Source: Archangium lipolyticum
GTDB lineage: Bacteria > Myxococcota > Myxococcia > Myxococcales > Myxococcaceae
Assembly (NCBI RefSeq): GCF_024623785.1
Contig: NZ_JANKBZ010000009.1
Span: forward strand, 62,001-126,000
Length of the DNA: 64,000 nucleotides
Reading direction: 5' to 3'
Positions 51,991 through 61,836 of this stretch are shown piece by piece. The notes below the pieces were generated by a model. It was given only the letters and a program-made list of their open reading frames with translations. It was not told the DNA's origin and made no database searches. A program made the translations under genes and the position numbers. How positions within the stretch are numbered: position 1 is the stretch's first letter; each line of letters begins with the position of its first letter.

Positions 51991-52964
51991 GGCTGTTGGA
52001 CTCTTCATCGGCTCCGCCGAGGCGCTCGCATGGGTATGGCTGGCTGGATGCATTGCCGGCACTGCCGGACACGTCGGGGGCCTACCGCTGGTTCTACGCG
52101 GACGTGACGGCGGGCGAGTACAGCGCGGTGTTCATCTTCATGGTGGGCTCGCTCTTCTCCGCGCGCTACTCGGCGGGAGTGAAGCGTGGGGCCCTGCCGC
52201 TCGAGCACAGCGCGGTGAACTTCGCGCTCTATCACCAGGGCCGGCGCCAGTGCTGGGTGTTGAGCGAGTACCCGGAGGCCTCGGTGCGGCACGAGGGCCG
52301 GGCGCTGCGCATCGGCCGCTCGCTGCTGGAGTACGCGCTGGACGGCACGGTGCGCCTGGAGGTGGACGAGCGGTGCGCGCCTTTCGGCAGGGCGGTGCGG
52401 GCCAGCCTTGTGTTGGAGCCCCAGGTGCCGGCGGCGGAGGAGTTGCAACTGGTGCCGGGATTGCCGCACTACTGGAGGGCCCTGGCGCTCCGGGCGAAGG
52501 CACGGCTGGAGGTGGCCTCGGACGGCGTGGTGTCGGAGGGCCTGGGCTACCACGACAGCAACCACGGCGCGGAGCTGCTGGGCGCGAGGCTGCCGGGGTG
52601 GCACTGGGCGCGCGTGCACGGGCCGGAGGAGACGGTGGTGGACTACCACCTGCCGGGCGGAGTGGCGCCGCTGCGGGTGTCGGCGGGCGCGATGGGGACG
52701 AAGTCCGAGCGCAGGCCCCTGCTGGCCGAGGCGCGGCCGACGAGCCTGACGGGCTGGGGCCTGCGGGTGCCGGCGCAACTGCATGCGGGCAACACGGTGG
52801 TGGGCGTGCCGAAGCTGCTGGAGTCCTCGCCCTTCTACGCCCGGGTGGAGGCGCGGAGGAACGGGCTGGACGTGATGGGGGAGGTGGCGGACTTCCGCCG
52901 CTTCCACTCGCCCTACATCCGCTGGATGGCGCACTTCCGCACGCGCGTGGAGCGTGGGACATGA
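51987..52964 (+). CDS. crtC: Carotenoid 1,2-hydratase
   Basis: 325 aa CrtC-family protein (hydroxyneurosporene synthase/AttH-like lipocalin-type fold). Recognisable segments: GAYRWFYADVTAGEYSAVFIFMVGS near the start, GLGYHDSNHG (about 184-193; conserved Asp and His) and LPGWHWARVHGPEETVVDYHLPGG, in pieces. It adds water across the terminal double bond of the acyclic end, giving the 1-hydroxyl later glycosylated. No N-terminal signal is seen. ATGA overlaps tie it to crtD and to the glycosyltransferase gene. Confidence 0.9.
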   Translation: MRLLDSSSAPPRRSHGYGWLDALPALPDTSGAYRWFYADVTAGEYSAVFIFMVGSLFSARYSAGVKRGALPLEHSAVNFALYHQGRRQCWVLSEYPEASVRHEGRALRIGRSLLEYALDGTVRLEVDERCAPFGRAVRASLVLEPQVPAAEELQLVPGLPHYWRALALRAKARLEVASDGVVSEGLGYHDSNHGAELLGARLPGWHWARVHGPEETVVDYHLPGGVAPLRVSAGAMGTKSERRPLLAEARPTSLTGWGLRVPAQLHAGNTVVGVPKLLESSPFYARVEARRNGLDVMGEVADFRRFHSPYIRWMAHFRTRVERGT

Positions 52965-54100
52965 ACCCGCTGGTGGTGCTGGGCCTGGGCTGGACGGTGC
53001 TGGCCGGGGGCTTCAGCGCGGTGGCGCTGGGGCGGTTGTTGCGGCGGCGGCGCCCGGTGGAGCCCACGCGGGTACCGGTGCTGTTGCTGCGCCCGGTGGA
53101 CGAGCCCACGGCGCGGGAGCTGGAGAACCTGTCGCGGCCCATCGACTACGCGGGGCCGCTGGAGCACGTGGTGCTGTCGCCGAGGGAGCCGCGTCTGCCC
53201 GAGGGCGTGAGGTGGCTGCGGAGCGACCCGTCGACGCCGAACCGGAAGGTGGGCCACGTGCTGTTCGCGCTGGAGACGCTGCCGAGGGAGGGACGGGTGG
53301 TGTTGGTGGTGGACGCGGACGTGGCGGTGACGGGGGCGCTGGTGGAGGGCCTGGCATCACCGGTGGCGGCGGGGGCGGCGCTGAGCACGGCGGTGCCGAC
53401 GCCGGTGGGCGAGGCTGGCCTGGCGGACCGGGCGGTGGCGGGGCTGCTGAGACGTACACACCACAGCTTCCGGGCGTTGCACGTGATGAGCGCGGGAGCG
53501 AAGTCGGTGTGCGGCAAGGCGCTGGGGCTGAGCGAGCGGGCGATGGAGGAGCTGGCGGGGCTGGCGGACCACATCGGGGAGGACCTGGAGCTGTCGAAGC
53601 GGTTGCACGCGCGGGGGCTGGACGTGGAGCTGTGCGAGGTGCCGGCGGTGGTGCCATTGGCATCGGGCACATGGAGCGCGGCGCTGGCGCGCTTCACGAG
53701 GTGGATGCAGGTGCTGGAGAGTCACCGGCCGGGCCTCTATCCGACGGTGCCGCTGCTCTTCACGCCGACGTGGCCGTTGCTGGTGCTGGGAGCACTGATG
53801 GGTTCTCTGTGGCTGGCGATGGCGGTAGGGGGTCTGCTGTGCGTGAGAACCCTGTTGTCCTGGCGTCTGACGGTGCTCAGCACCCCTCTCCCCCTGGGAG
53901 AGGGACGGGGTGAGGGTATAGGCCCCCCCGTGCACCACGTGGCACTGGACTGGCTGTTGGGCGAAGCGCTGTTGCTGAGCGCCTTTCTGCATTCCCTCGT
54001 GCACCCGCCGCGGGTGACGTGGAGGGGGCGCACCTACGCGTTGCACACGGGGGGACGCATGTCACCGGTGTGGACGGAGCTGAGTGGAGGCCGGGGATGA
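52961..54100 (+). CDS. Membrane glycosyltransferase of the carotenoid operon (family 2-like)
   Basis: 379 aa. An N-terminal span (VVLGLGWTVLAGGFSAVAL) is followed by a GT2-type catalytic domain with VVDADVAV (Asp118, Asp120), HIGEDLEL (Glu207-Asp208) and RFTRW (244-248), the set seen in ceramide glucosyltransferase/HpnI-like enzymes. Two C-terminal membrane regions follow. Between them, residues about 306-322 are encoded by a copy of the dispersed palindromic repeat (53883-53918). It most likely glycosylates the 1-hydroxy-carotenoid, consistent with myxobacterial carotenoid glycosides. It corresponds to 'orf6' of the Myxococcus carB operon. Confidence 0.82.
   Translation: MNPLVVLGLGWTVLAGGFSAVALGRLLRRRRPVEPTRVPVLLLRPVDEPTARELENLSRPIDYAGPLEHVVLSPREPRLPEGVRWLRSDPSTPNRKVGHVLFALETLPREGRVVLVVDADVAVTGALVEGLASPVAAGAALSTAVPTPVGEAGLADRAVAGLLRRTHHSFRALHVMSAGAKSVCGKALGLSERAMEELAGLADHIGEDLELSKRLHARGLDVELCEVPAVVPLASGTWSAALARFTRWMQVLESHRPGLYPTVPLLFTPTWPLLVLGALMGSLWLAMAVGGLLCVRTLLSWRLTVLSTPLPLGEGRGEGIGPPVHHVALDWLLGEALLLSAFLHSLVHPPRVTWRGRTYALHTGGRMSPVWTELSGGRG
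53883..53918 (+). repeat. Dispersed palindromic repeat, copy 5, within a coding region
   Basis: CCCCTCTCCCCCTGGGAGAGGG plus ACGGGGTGAGGGTA, the same element as the intergenic copies at 7480 and 10215. Here it is read in frame as a Gly/Glu/Arg/Pro-rich peptide (TPLPLGEGRGEGIG) in the loop between two membrane regions of the glycosyltransferase. Confidence 0.9.
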
Positions 54101-54486
54101 CCTACGGACGCTTCCTGGGATTGTTCGTCGTGCTGCCCATCCTCTTCCTGCTGGTGCGCTACCGGCGGACGCTGACGTGGAGAGGGCTGGCGCCGATGGG
54201 GATACTGCTGGTGGTGGTGTACGCGGCGACGTCGCCGTGGGACAACCTGGCGGTGAAGTGGGGGCTGTGGGGCTTCGACCCGGAGCGCATCTGGGGAATC
54301 AAGCTGGGCTACCTGCCGCTGGAGGAGTACCTCTTCTTCGGGCTGCAGACGTTGCTGGTGGGGCTCTGGGCGCGCGAGCGGCTGCGCCGGGTGCTGGAAG
54401 AGGCCCCCGCGGAGGAGAAGAAGGAGCCGGCCGGATCCACGAAGGCCCGCGAGCCGAGGCTGGACGCGGAGGAGGTGGCGTCATGA
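54097..54486 (+). CDS. crtYc: Lycopene cyclase subunit CrtYc
   Basis: 129 aa, three membrane spans. It belongs to the heterodimeric CrtYc/CrtYd-type cyclases that close a beta-ionone ring at one carotenoid end. The conserved LPLEEYLFFGLQTLLVG segment (about 73-89) carries the PxE(E) residues thought to be catalytic. The C-terminus is a charged tail (KKEPAGSTKAREPRLDAEE). ATGA overlaps occur at both ends, with the glycosyltransferase and crtYd genes, giving co-translation of the two subunits. Confidence 0.9.
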   Translation: MTYGRFLGLFVVLPILFLLVRYRRTLTWRGLAPMGILLVVVYAATSPWDNLAVKWGLWGFDPERIWGIKLGYLPLEEYLFFGLQTLLVGLWARERLRRVLEEAPAEEKKEPAGSTKAREPRLDAEEVAS

Positions 54487-54830
54487 TGGAGTCGCGCTGG
54501 GCGTACCTCATCCACCTGATGGCGTGGGCGGTGCCCTTCATCGTGTTGCAGCTGGGGCTGCTGGTGCACCACTTCCGGGGCCGCTCGTGGGCGGTGCTGA
54601 AGGCGGTGTTGCCTCCGGCGCTGGTGGTGGGCACGTACCTGGTGGTGGCGGATCACCTGGCCATCCGCGTGGGCATCTGGAACTTCGGCGAGGGAAAGCA
54701 CCTGGGCGTGTACGTGGCGGGGGTGCCGCTGGAGGAGATCCTCTTCTTCCTGCTGACGAGCGTGATGGTGTCCCTGGGGTTGACGCTCTTCACTGCGCTC
54801 CTCTCGCGGCGGGAGGCGCGTGTGCCGTGA
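54483..54830 (+). CDS. crtYd: Lycopene cyclase subunit CrtYd
   Basis: 115 aa, three membrane spans and the partner motif VPLEEILFFLLTSVMVS (about 79-95), homologous to the PLEEYLFF segment of CrtYc. WNFGEGKHLGVYVAGVP precedes it. Together the two subunits form the functional cyclase in Myxococcus. Two adjacent ATGs (54483 and 54486) are possible starts; the first overlaps the crtYc stop. Its stop overlaps the GTG of the acyltransferase gene. Confidence 0.9.
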   Translation: MMESRWAYLIHLMAWAVPFIVLQLGLLVHHFRGRSWAVLKAVLPPALVVGTYLVVADHLAIRVGIWNFGEGKHLGVYVAGVPLEEILFFLLTSVMVSLGLTLFTALLSRREARVP

Positions 54831-55510
54831 TTCGCGCGGCGAAGGGCGGACTCCTCGGGTGGGTGCTCGATGGCTACGTCGGGTGGAAGTTCCGCTCGGC
54901 GTTCCGTGGCCTGTGGGTGCGCGGAGGGCTGCCGGGAGGGGAGGGCTCGCGCCTGGTGTACGCCAACCATTGCAACTGGTGGGACGGCTTCGTGCTGCAC
55001 CAGGTGGGGAAGGCGGCGGGGTGGGACGCGTACTGCGTCATGGAGGAGCACAACCTGGAGCGCTACCGTTTCCTGTCCCGGCTGGGGGCGTTCAGCATCC
55101 GCCGGGGCGAGTGGGCCTCGTCGCTGGAGACGCTGCGGTACGCGGGCCAGTTGTTGCGTGGACCCCGGGCGGCGGTGTGCCTGTTTCCGGAGGGGGAGCT
55201 GAGGCCCTTCGGGGTGCTGCCGCTGCGGCTGGAGCGCGGGGTGGAGCTGCTGGCGCGGGTGGGGAAGGTGGAGTGCGTACCGCTCGCCATCCGCTATGCC
55301 TTCTTCGAGCACGAGCGGCCGGACGTGCTGGTGGAGGTGGGGACGCCGCACGCGGCGGGGTCGCTGTCGCGCTTCCAGGCGGAGCTGGAGGGGGCGGTGC
55401 GGCGGCTGGCGGAGGCGACGAGCCTGGAGGGCTTCACGCGGGTGGTGTCCGGGGGCATGGGGGTGGCGGAGCGTTGGGACGTGGTGCGGGGGAGGGCGCC
55501 TTCGGCATGA
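54827..55510 (+). CDS. PlsC-like acyltransferase of the carotenoid operon
   Basis: 227 aa lysophospholipid-acyltransferase-like domain. The catalytic HX4D is NHCNWWD (His48, Asp53) and the acceptor motif is LFPEGELRP (Pro121-Gly123). FSIRRGE (about 89-95) is block II. No membrane span is obvious, so it is probably peripheral. In context it would esterify the carotenoid glycoside with a fatty acid, consistent with myxobacterial carotenoid glycoside esters; it matches 'orf9' of the Myxococcus operon. It starts at GTG overlapping the crtYd stop, and its own stop overlaps the carA ATG. Confidence 0.85.
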   Translation: MIRAAKGGLLGWVLDGYVGWKFRSAFRGLWVRGGLPGGEGSRLVYANHCNWWDGFVLHQVGKAAGWDAYCVMEEHNLERYRFLSRLGAFSIRRGEWASSLETLRYAGQLLRGPRAAVCLFPEGELRPFGVLPLRLERGVELLARVGKVECVPLAIRYAFFEHERPDVLVEVGTPHAAGSLSRFQAELEGAVRRLAEATSLEGFTRVVSGGMGVAERWDVVRGRAPSA

Positions 55511-56367
55511 CGCTGCGCATCCGGACCATCGCCCGGCTGACGGGCATCCGCGAGGCCACGCTGCGGGCCTGGGAGCGGCGCTATGGCTTCCCGCGCCCCC
55601 ACCGCAACGAGAGCAACTACCGGGTGTACTCGCGCGACGAGGTGGAGAACATCCGCCGGGTGGCGAAGCTCATCTCCGAGGGCCTGGCGGTGAGCGAGGC
55701 GATCGCCCAGGTGCGGACGACGCCGGTGGGCGAGCTGCCGGTGGGTGAGCGGCTGGAGGAGCGCTTCTGGTCGGCGGTGATGATGCTGGACGGGGACGAG
55801 GCGGACCGGGTGCTGGGCGAGGCGCGGGCCACGATGGACGCGCAGGCCTACTGTGACTCCTTCCTCATGCCGCTGCTGCGGGAGATGGGGATGCGGCTGG
55901 ACATCGCGCGGGAGCACATGGCCTCGGCGCTCATCCGCCAGCGGCTGCGCGCCCTGCTGCTGGCCGAGGACTCGCGCCCGGAGGGCCCCCGGGTGCTGCT
56001 GGCCTGTCCGGAGCGGGACATGCACGAGGGCGGACTGCTGGCGCTGGGACTGCACTTGAAGCGGAAGGGCTGGAGGGTGACGCTGCTGGGGGCGGATACG
56101 CCGGCGGAGGCGTTGCGCTCGGCCTGCCAGCAGGTGCACCCGGATCTGGTGGCGCTCTCCTGCGTGCGGAGGAGGGAGCCAGGGGAGCTGCAACAGGTGC
56201 TGAGCGCCTCGGTCGAGGCGTGTGCTCCGACGCTGGTGGTGGTAGGAGGGCCGGGCGCGCGTGAGCACCTGAAGGCCATCTTCAGCGCGGGGGCGCAGTA
56301 CGCCGAGACCGCGGAGGAGCTGGTGCTCCTCTGGCAGCAGGCGCGCGGCGAGTCGAACCGTACCTGA
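55507..56367 (+). CDS. carA: MerR/B12-domain repressor CarA
   Basis: 286 aa. The N-terminal MerR winged helix (about 4-70) has IRTIARLTGIREATLRAWERRYG and NYRVYSRDEVENIRR. A helical bundle (about 85-150) and a cobalamin-binding Rossmann domain (about 160-283) follow, with DMHEGG (171-176) fitting the D-x-H-x-x-G B12 motif. The photosensory W-x9-EH motif of CarH is not present: the corresponding place reads MGMRLDIAREH, lacking the Trp. This fits Myxococcus CarA, which represses the operon without needing B12. The target would be the operator at 45450-45504 (autoregulation). Confidence 0.93.
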   Translation: MTLRIRTIARLTGIREATLRAWERRYGFPRPHRNESNYRVYSRDEVENIRRVAKLISEGLAVSEAIAQVRTTPVGELPVGERLEERFWSAVMMLDGDEADRVLGEARATMDAQAYCDSFLMPLLREMGMRLDIAREHMASALIRQRLRALLLAEDSRPEGPRVLLACPERDMHEGGLLALGLHLKRKGWRVTLLGADTPAEALRSACQQVHPDLVALSCVRRREPGELQQVLSASVEACAPTLVVVGGPGAREHLKAIFSAGAQYAETAEELVLLWQQARGESNRT

Positions 56368-56398
56368 GACAAGAGGGTGCGGAGGGGTAGGGGAAGCC

Positions 56399-57289
56399 AT
56401 GGCCGAGCGCACCTACAGAATCCATGTCGCCGCCGAGCTGTCCGGGGTGAGGGTAGAGCTCATCCGGGCCTGGGAGCGGCGCTACGGTGTGCTGGCGCCG
56501 AGGCGCACGCCCTCGGGCTACCGGGTGTACACGGACCGGGACGTGGCGCTGCTGCGGCGGCTCAAGCAACTCACCGAGGAGGGGGTGTCCATCAGCGAGG
56601 CGGCGACGATGTTGCCGCAGTTGCTGAGGGAGATGGACGCGGCGCGGCCCGCCGTGGAGCCAGACTCCTCGAGCGTGCGGGCGTGGATGGACGATGCGCT
56701 CGCGGCGGCGGAGGCGCTGGACCAGGCGCGGATCTCGGCGGTGCTGGACGAGGTGCTGGCGGCGCTGTCGCCGCTGAGGGCGTATGACGAGGTGCTGGTG
56801 CCCCTGCAGCGGGAGGTGGGGGAGCGCTGGCATGAGGGCACGTTCTCGGTGGGGCAGGAGCACCTGGTGACGCAGGAGGTGCGCGCACGGCTCATCGGCC
56901 TGCTGCACGCGGCACCGGGCCAGGGGAACCGGCGCGTGGTGCTGGCGTGCTTTCCGACGGAGGAGCACGAGATTGGACTGTTGGGCGCGGCGCTGAGGCT
57001 CCGGCACGCGGGGATGTCGGTGACGCTGTTGGGGCAGCGGACGCCAGCGGCGGAGGTGGGGCGGGTGGCGCACGCGCTGAAGGCGGAGCTCGTGGGGCTG
57101 TCGGCGGTGACGGACGAGGGGGCCCGGGTGTTCGAGGACACGCTGTCCCGAATCCTGGAGGGCATTCCCCAGGGGACGCCGGTCTGGGTGGGGGGTCCTG
57201 GGGCGCTGTTGCACCGCGAGGTGGGCGAGCGGCTGGGGGTGCACGTCTTCGAGAGCGGGGACGACTGGGCGCGGCTGCTGGGCGCGTGA
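56399..57289 (+). CDS. carH: B12-dependent photoreceptor repressor CarH
   Basis: 296 aa with MerR helix-turn-helix (about 4-70), four-helix bundle and B12-binding domain. The light-sensing motif W-x9-EH is complete (Trp144, Glu154, His155), and the lower-ligand motif E-x-H-x-x-G is EEHEIG (His190). In characterised CarH proteins adenosylcobalamin drives a dark tetramer that binds tandem 11-bp repeats, and light breaks it. All needed residues are here, so direct light control of the crt operon is predicted. The gene starts 31 bp after carA, the only sizeable gap after crtI, with GGAGGGG upstream. Confidence 0.94.
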   Translation: MAERTYRIHVAAELSGVRVELIRAWERRYGVLAPRRTPSGYRVYTDRDVALLRRLKQLTEEGVSISEAATMLPQLLREMDAARPAVEPDSSSVRAWMDDALAAAEALDQARISAVLDEVLAALSPLRAYDEVLVPLQREVGERWHEGTFSVGQEHLVTQEVRARLIGLLHAAPGQGNRRVVLACFPTEEHEIGLLGAALRLRHAGMSVTLLGQRTPAAEVGRVAHALKAELVGLSAVTDEGARVFEDTLSRILEGIPQGTPVWVGGPGALLHREVGERLGVHVFESGDDWARLLGA

Positions 57290-57308
57290 GCCCCGCGGGC
57301 CGGGCGCC

Positions 57309-58868
<1,560 letters not shown>

Positions 58869-58965
58869 TCGGGGCTCCAGGGGGGCCGGGGGCTTCCGTG
58901 TCCACCCCGTCCCGAACTGTACCCGCGAATGGGCGAGTCTGGCGCCAGGTGCTTCCCGGAGGTGC

Positions 58966-60879
58966 TCAGCCCTCCTTGGGGGCCGAGGCGACGGCGGCGA
59001 ACCGGTCCCCGTACGGCGGCACCTCGCGGTAGTCGATGCGGGCCACGATGACCTGCGGCCGGCGCTCCTCGTCCGCGCGCCGGAGCACCTCGGGCAGCAG
59101 CCGCGCGAGCTGGCCCGGCCGTGTCACCTCGTAGGCTCGCGCCCCGAGCGACTCGGAGAACTTCACCAGGTCCGGGTCCCCCAGGCTGAAGAAGGCGTCG
59201 TCCAGCGCGTACTCGCCCTTCGCCTGCGAGTGCTCTCCGTGATTCACCATCCCCAGGTAGTTGTCATTGAGGACGAGGTACACGGCGCCCACCTGGTAGC
59301 GCACCGCGGTGACGAGCTCCGTCCCATTCATCAGGAACGAGCCATCTCCCGTGAGCGCGATGGCCGTGTTCTCCGGGCGGCCCACCTTCCCGCCGATGAC
59401 CGCGCCCATCGACCAGCCCATGGAAGACAGGCCGCAGGGATAGAAGACGCGCGCGGGCGGGGCGATGCGCAGGCAGTGCGTGGCCCAGCCGGTGCAGTTG
59501 CCCATGTCCACGTACAGGTCCGTGTTCCCGCGCAGGTGCGGGTTGAGCTCCGCCATGACGTGCTGGGGCTTGAGCGGGCCGTCCTCGGGCAGCACCGCCG
59601 CCGCCGCCCGGTGGGCGAGGTTCAGCTCGTTGAGGTGCTGCCGGCGCTCGCGCACCAGCGCCTCGCTGCCCGGCGCGGAGCCGTGGCCGAACTCCACCAG
59701 GCCTCCCACCACCGAGCTCACGTCCGCGACGATGGGCAGGTTCACCTGGAGGAACTGGCCGATGACGGACGGGGTGGCGTCCACCTGGATGACGGTGCTC
59801 GCCATCTGGAAGAGCGAGGAGAAGCTCTTGCTGGCCCACTCCCCCAGGCGGCTGCCCAGCACCATCAGCACGTCCACGCCCTCGCGCAGGTACTGCTCGG
59901 CGCGCTTGCTGCCGGCGATGCCCAGCACGCCCAGCGACAGCGCATCCTCCTCGGAGAAGAGCCCCTTGCCGCGCAGGCTGGTGGCCACGGGCAGGCAGTA
60001 GCGGCGCACGAAGGCGGTGAACTCCGCGCCCCGGCCCTCCAGCGCCTCGCGCGCGCCCGAGCCCAGGTACAGCAGGGGCCGCTTCGCCTGGCGCAGCAGC
60101 TCGAAGGCCGTGTACACCTCGGAGGCCGGCGCCGCGGACAGCGTGCCCTTCCACGCGCCCGGCGCCGTGGGCACGCTCACCTTCTCCAGCTTCTGCCGGG
60201 CGATGTTGGTGGGCACGCTCAGGTGCACCGCCCCGTACGGCACCGCCTGCGCCGTCTTCAGCGCCCGCTCCAGCAGCCGGGGGAAGCTCTTCGCGTCCAC
60301 GATGGTGCTGCTCGAGGCCGTGCAGTGCCGGAACATCTCCGCCGTGTTGATGCCGCCCTCGTCGGTGCTCTCCTGGATGGCGGCCAGGCCGAAGCGCTCG
60401 GTGGACACCTGTCCGCTGAGGGTCAGCACCGGCACCTGATCCAGGTGCGCCGAGGCCACGCCCGTCATCGCGTTGGTGGCCCCGGGGCCGGCCGTCACCG
60501 CGCACACGCCCAGCTTGCCGGTGGCGCGCGCGTACCCGTCCGCCATGAAGGCCGTGCCGCCCTCGTGGCTGCCGATGATGAAGCGGATGCGCGACTGGCG
60601 GCGCAGCGCCTGCACCAGGGGCGCGATGTTGCCTCCGGGGATGCCGAACACCGTGTCCACCCGCTCCGCCTCCAGGTGCGCCAGCAGGGCCTCCACCACC
60701 GTCACGTCCTCCAGCGTCCGGAAGGAGCGCAGCCGCGCCGGGGCCGCCGGCTCCTGCGGGCGGGTCTGCGGCTCGGCCGGGGTCACCCCTTCCCTCGTGG
60801 GAGGGAGGAACAGCGCGGGGGCGGACTCACCGCGGCTCAGAGGACTCGACGTGACCTTGGCGAGGGCGGGCTGGGACAC
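58966..60879 (-). CDS. ThDP-dependent enzyme, acetolactate synthase-like
   Basis: 637 aa. A polar Pro/Ala-rich extension of about 58 residues precedes the PYR domain (TVVEALLAHLEAERVDTVFGIPGGN), whose catalytic Glu106 is in SHEGGTAFMADGYAR. The central domain binds FAD or its remnant, and the PP domain has LTGDGSFLMN followed by NDNYLGMV, the GDG-x(~27)-N ThDP motif. No regulatory-subunit gene is adjacent, so it is probably not the housekeeping IlvB; a catabolic or specialised 2-oxoacid carboligase or decarboxylase is possible. GGGGAG precedes the ATG. Divergent from the STAS-like gene. Confidence 0.85.
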   Translation of the reverse strand: MSQPALAKVTSSPLSRGESAPALFLPPTREGVTPAEPQTRPQEPAAPARLRSFRTLEDVTVVEALLAHLEAERVDTVFGIPGGNIAPLVQALRRQSRIRFIIGSHEGGTAFMADGYARATGKLGVCAVTAGPGATNAMTGVASAHLDQVPVLTLSGQVSTERFGLAAIQESTDEGGINTAEMFRHCTASSSTIVDAKSFPRLLERALKTAQAVPYGAVHLSVPTNIARQKLEKVSVPTAPGAWKGTLSAAPASEVYTAFELLRQAKRPLLYLGSGAREALEGRGAEFTAFVRRYCLPVATSLRGKGLFSEEDALSLGVLGIAGSKRAEQYLREGVDVLMVLGSRLGEWASKSFSSLFQMASTVIQVDATPSVIGQFLQVNLPIVADVSSVVGGLVEFGHGSAPGSEALVRERRQHLNELNLAHRAAAAVLPEDGPLKPQHVMAELNPHLRGNTDLYVDMGNCTGWATHCLRIAPPARVFYPCGLSSMGWSMGAVIGGKVGRPENTAIALTGDGSFLMNGTELVTAVRYQVGAVYLVLNDNYLGMVNHGEHSQAKGEYALDDAFFSLGDPDLVKFSESLGARAYEVTRPGQLARLLPEVLRRADEERRPQVIVARIDYREVPPYGDRFAAVASAPKEG

Positions 60880-61055
60880 AGGCTCCCCTTTCTTCTGTGA
60901 GGAATGCGTGCGCGCGGCGCGGTGTGCCGGGCCAACGATGTCGCACGATGTACCTCAGTTCCCTTCCTTTTGGAACAGCTAAATCAAATTTTTTCAGACA
61001 CGACGGATGGGAGATGTGGTAGGGGGCGCGCGCTACCCGACACAGGGAGGAGAGG

Positions 61056-61553
61056 ATGTCCGTCCCACGGAACTTCGTCACGGAGTACGGCTTTCGGGTT
61101 CACGCTCCCGGGTTCATCACCCCGGAGGACGCGAGTGCCTGGCTGGAGGACCTGAAGCTCCAGGTGGAAGCCCGGGAGGGGAGGCCCTTCGGGCTGCTGG
61201 TGGACTCGAGGACGCAGAGGGCCAACCCGGTGGCGACCCAGGAGCTCATCCAGGAGTCGATGGTGTGGTTGCGCGACCATGGGATGGAGCGCTCCGCGGT
61301 GGTGTTGGACAGCACCGTGACGCTGCTCCAGGTCCTCGGTCTGGCGAAGGCCACGGGCGTGTACGTCCATGAGCGGTACGTGGACTCGCTGAAGGATCCG
61401 GACTGGGAGGCGAGGGCGCTGGATTGGATCCTCCGGGCCATCGAGCCGGCCGAGAACGGGGAGGGTGCTCACTCCACGGGCGCGGTGCGCGGAGTGCCGA
61501 GCAGTTGCAGCGTGCGCATCGCGACATCCACGAGCGTCTGCGCACACGGGTAG
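61056..61553 (+). CDS. STAS-like (SpoIIAA-type) protein, 165 aa
   Basis: A cytosolic alpha/beta protein with TEYGFRVHAPGFITPEDASAWLEDL, then GLLVDSRTQRANPVATQELIQESMVWL and a strand-helix RSAVVLDSTVTLLQVLGLAK. The order resembles STAS/SpoIIAA-like domains of unknown role found often in myxobacteria. A strong GGAGGAGAGG site precedes the ATG. The last 28 residues (after IEPAENG) are low complexity and overlap the convergent small gene by 85 bp, so the natural C-terminus may have been extended. Confidence 0.7.
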   Translation: MSVPRNFVTEYGFRVHAPGFITPEDASAWLEDLKLQVEAREGRPFGLLVDSRTQRANPVATQELIQESMVWLRDHGMERSAVVLDSTVTLLQVLGLAKATGVYVHERYVDSLKDPDWEARALDWILRAIEPAENGEGAHSTGAVRGVPSSCSVRIATSTSVCAHG

Positions 61554-61699
61554 CATCCCCCGCCGCAGCATAGGGGCCACTCGCCCTCGGGCTCTCGCAG
61601 GAGCGGGTACACGCATCCTCGGTAGGAGAGGGGCAGCCCGAGCTCGTCACACGCCTGGCGGAGCGCGTCCTGCACACGGGGGTCTCTCACGTCGGTCAC
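61469..61699 (-). CDS. Small Cys-rich protein, 76 aa (tentative)
   Basis: Reads VTDVRDPRVQDALRQACDELGL..., then RGCVYPLLREPEGEWPLCCGGGCYPCAQTLVDVAMRTLQLLG. The CC-GGG-CYPC cluster with an upstream Cys suggests a metal- or Fe-S-binding fold, and the helix after it looks natural. GTG 61699 is the most plausible start, though no good ribosome site is visible. The gene lies tail to tail with the STAS-like gene and shares its last 85 bp with it. No family was recognised. Confidence 0.5.
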   Translation of the reverse strand: MTDVRDPRVQDALRQACDELGLPLSYRGCVYPLLREPEGEWPLCCGGGCYPCAQTLVDVAMRTLQLLGTPRTAPVE

Positions 61700-61836
61700 C
61701 TGGAGGTTGTAACCGCTCGGCTCCCGGCTCGCCGCGCGGGGATGGAGATGCCTGGCGAGGGACCGGGCATCCGATGACCCGGTGACGCAGGGGCTCGGGT
61801 TAGCCTGTGGGCTCCATCTCGCCCGGGAGTCGCTCG

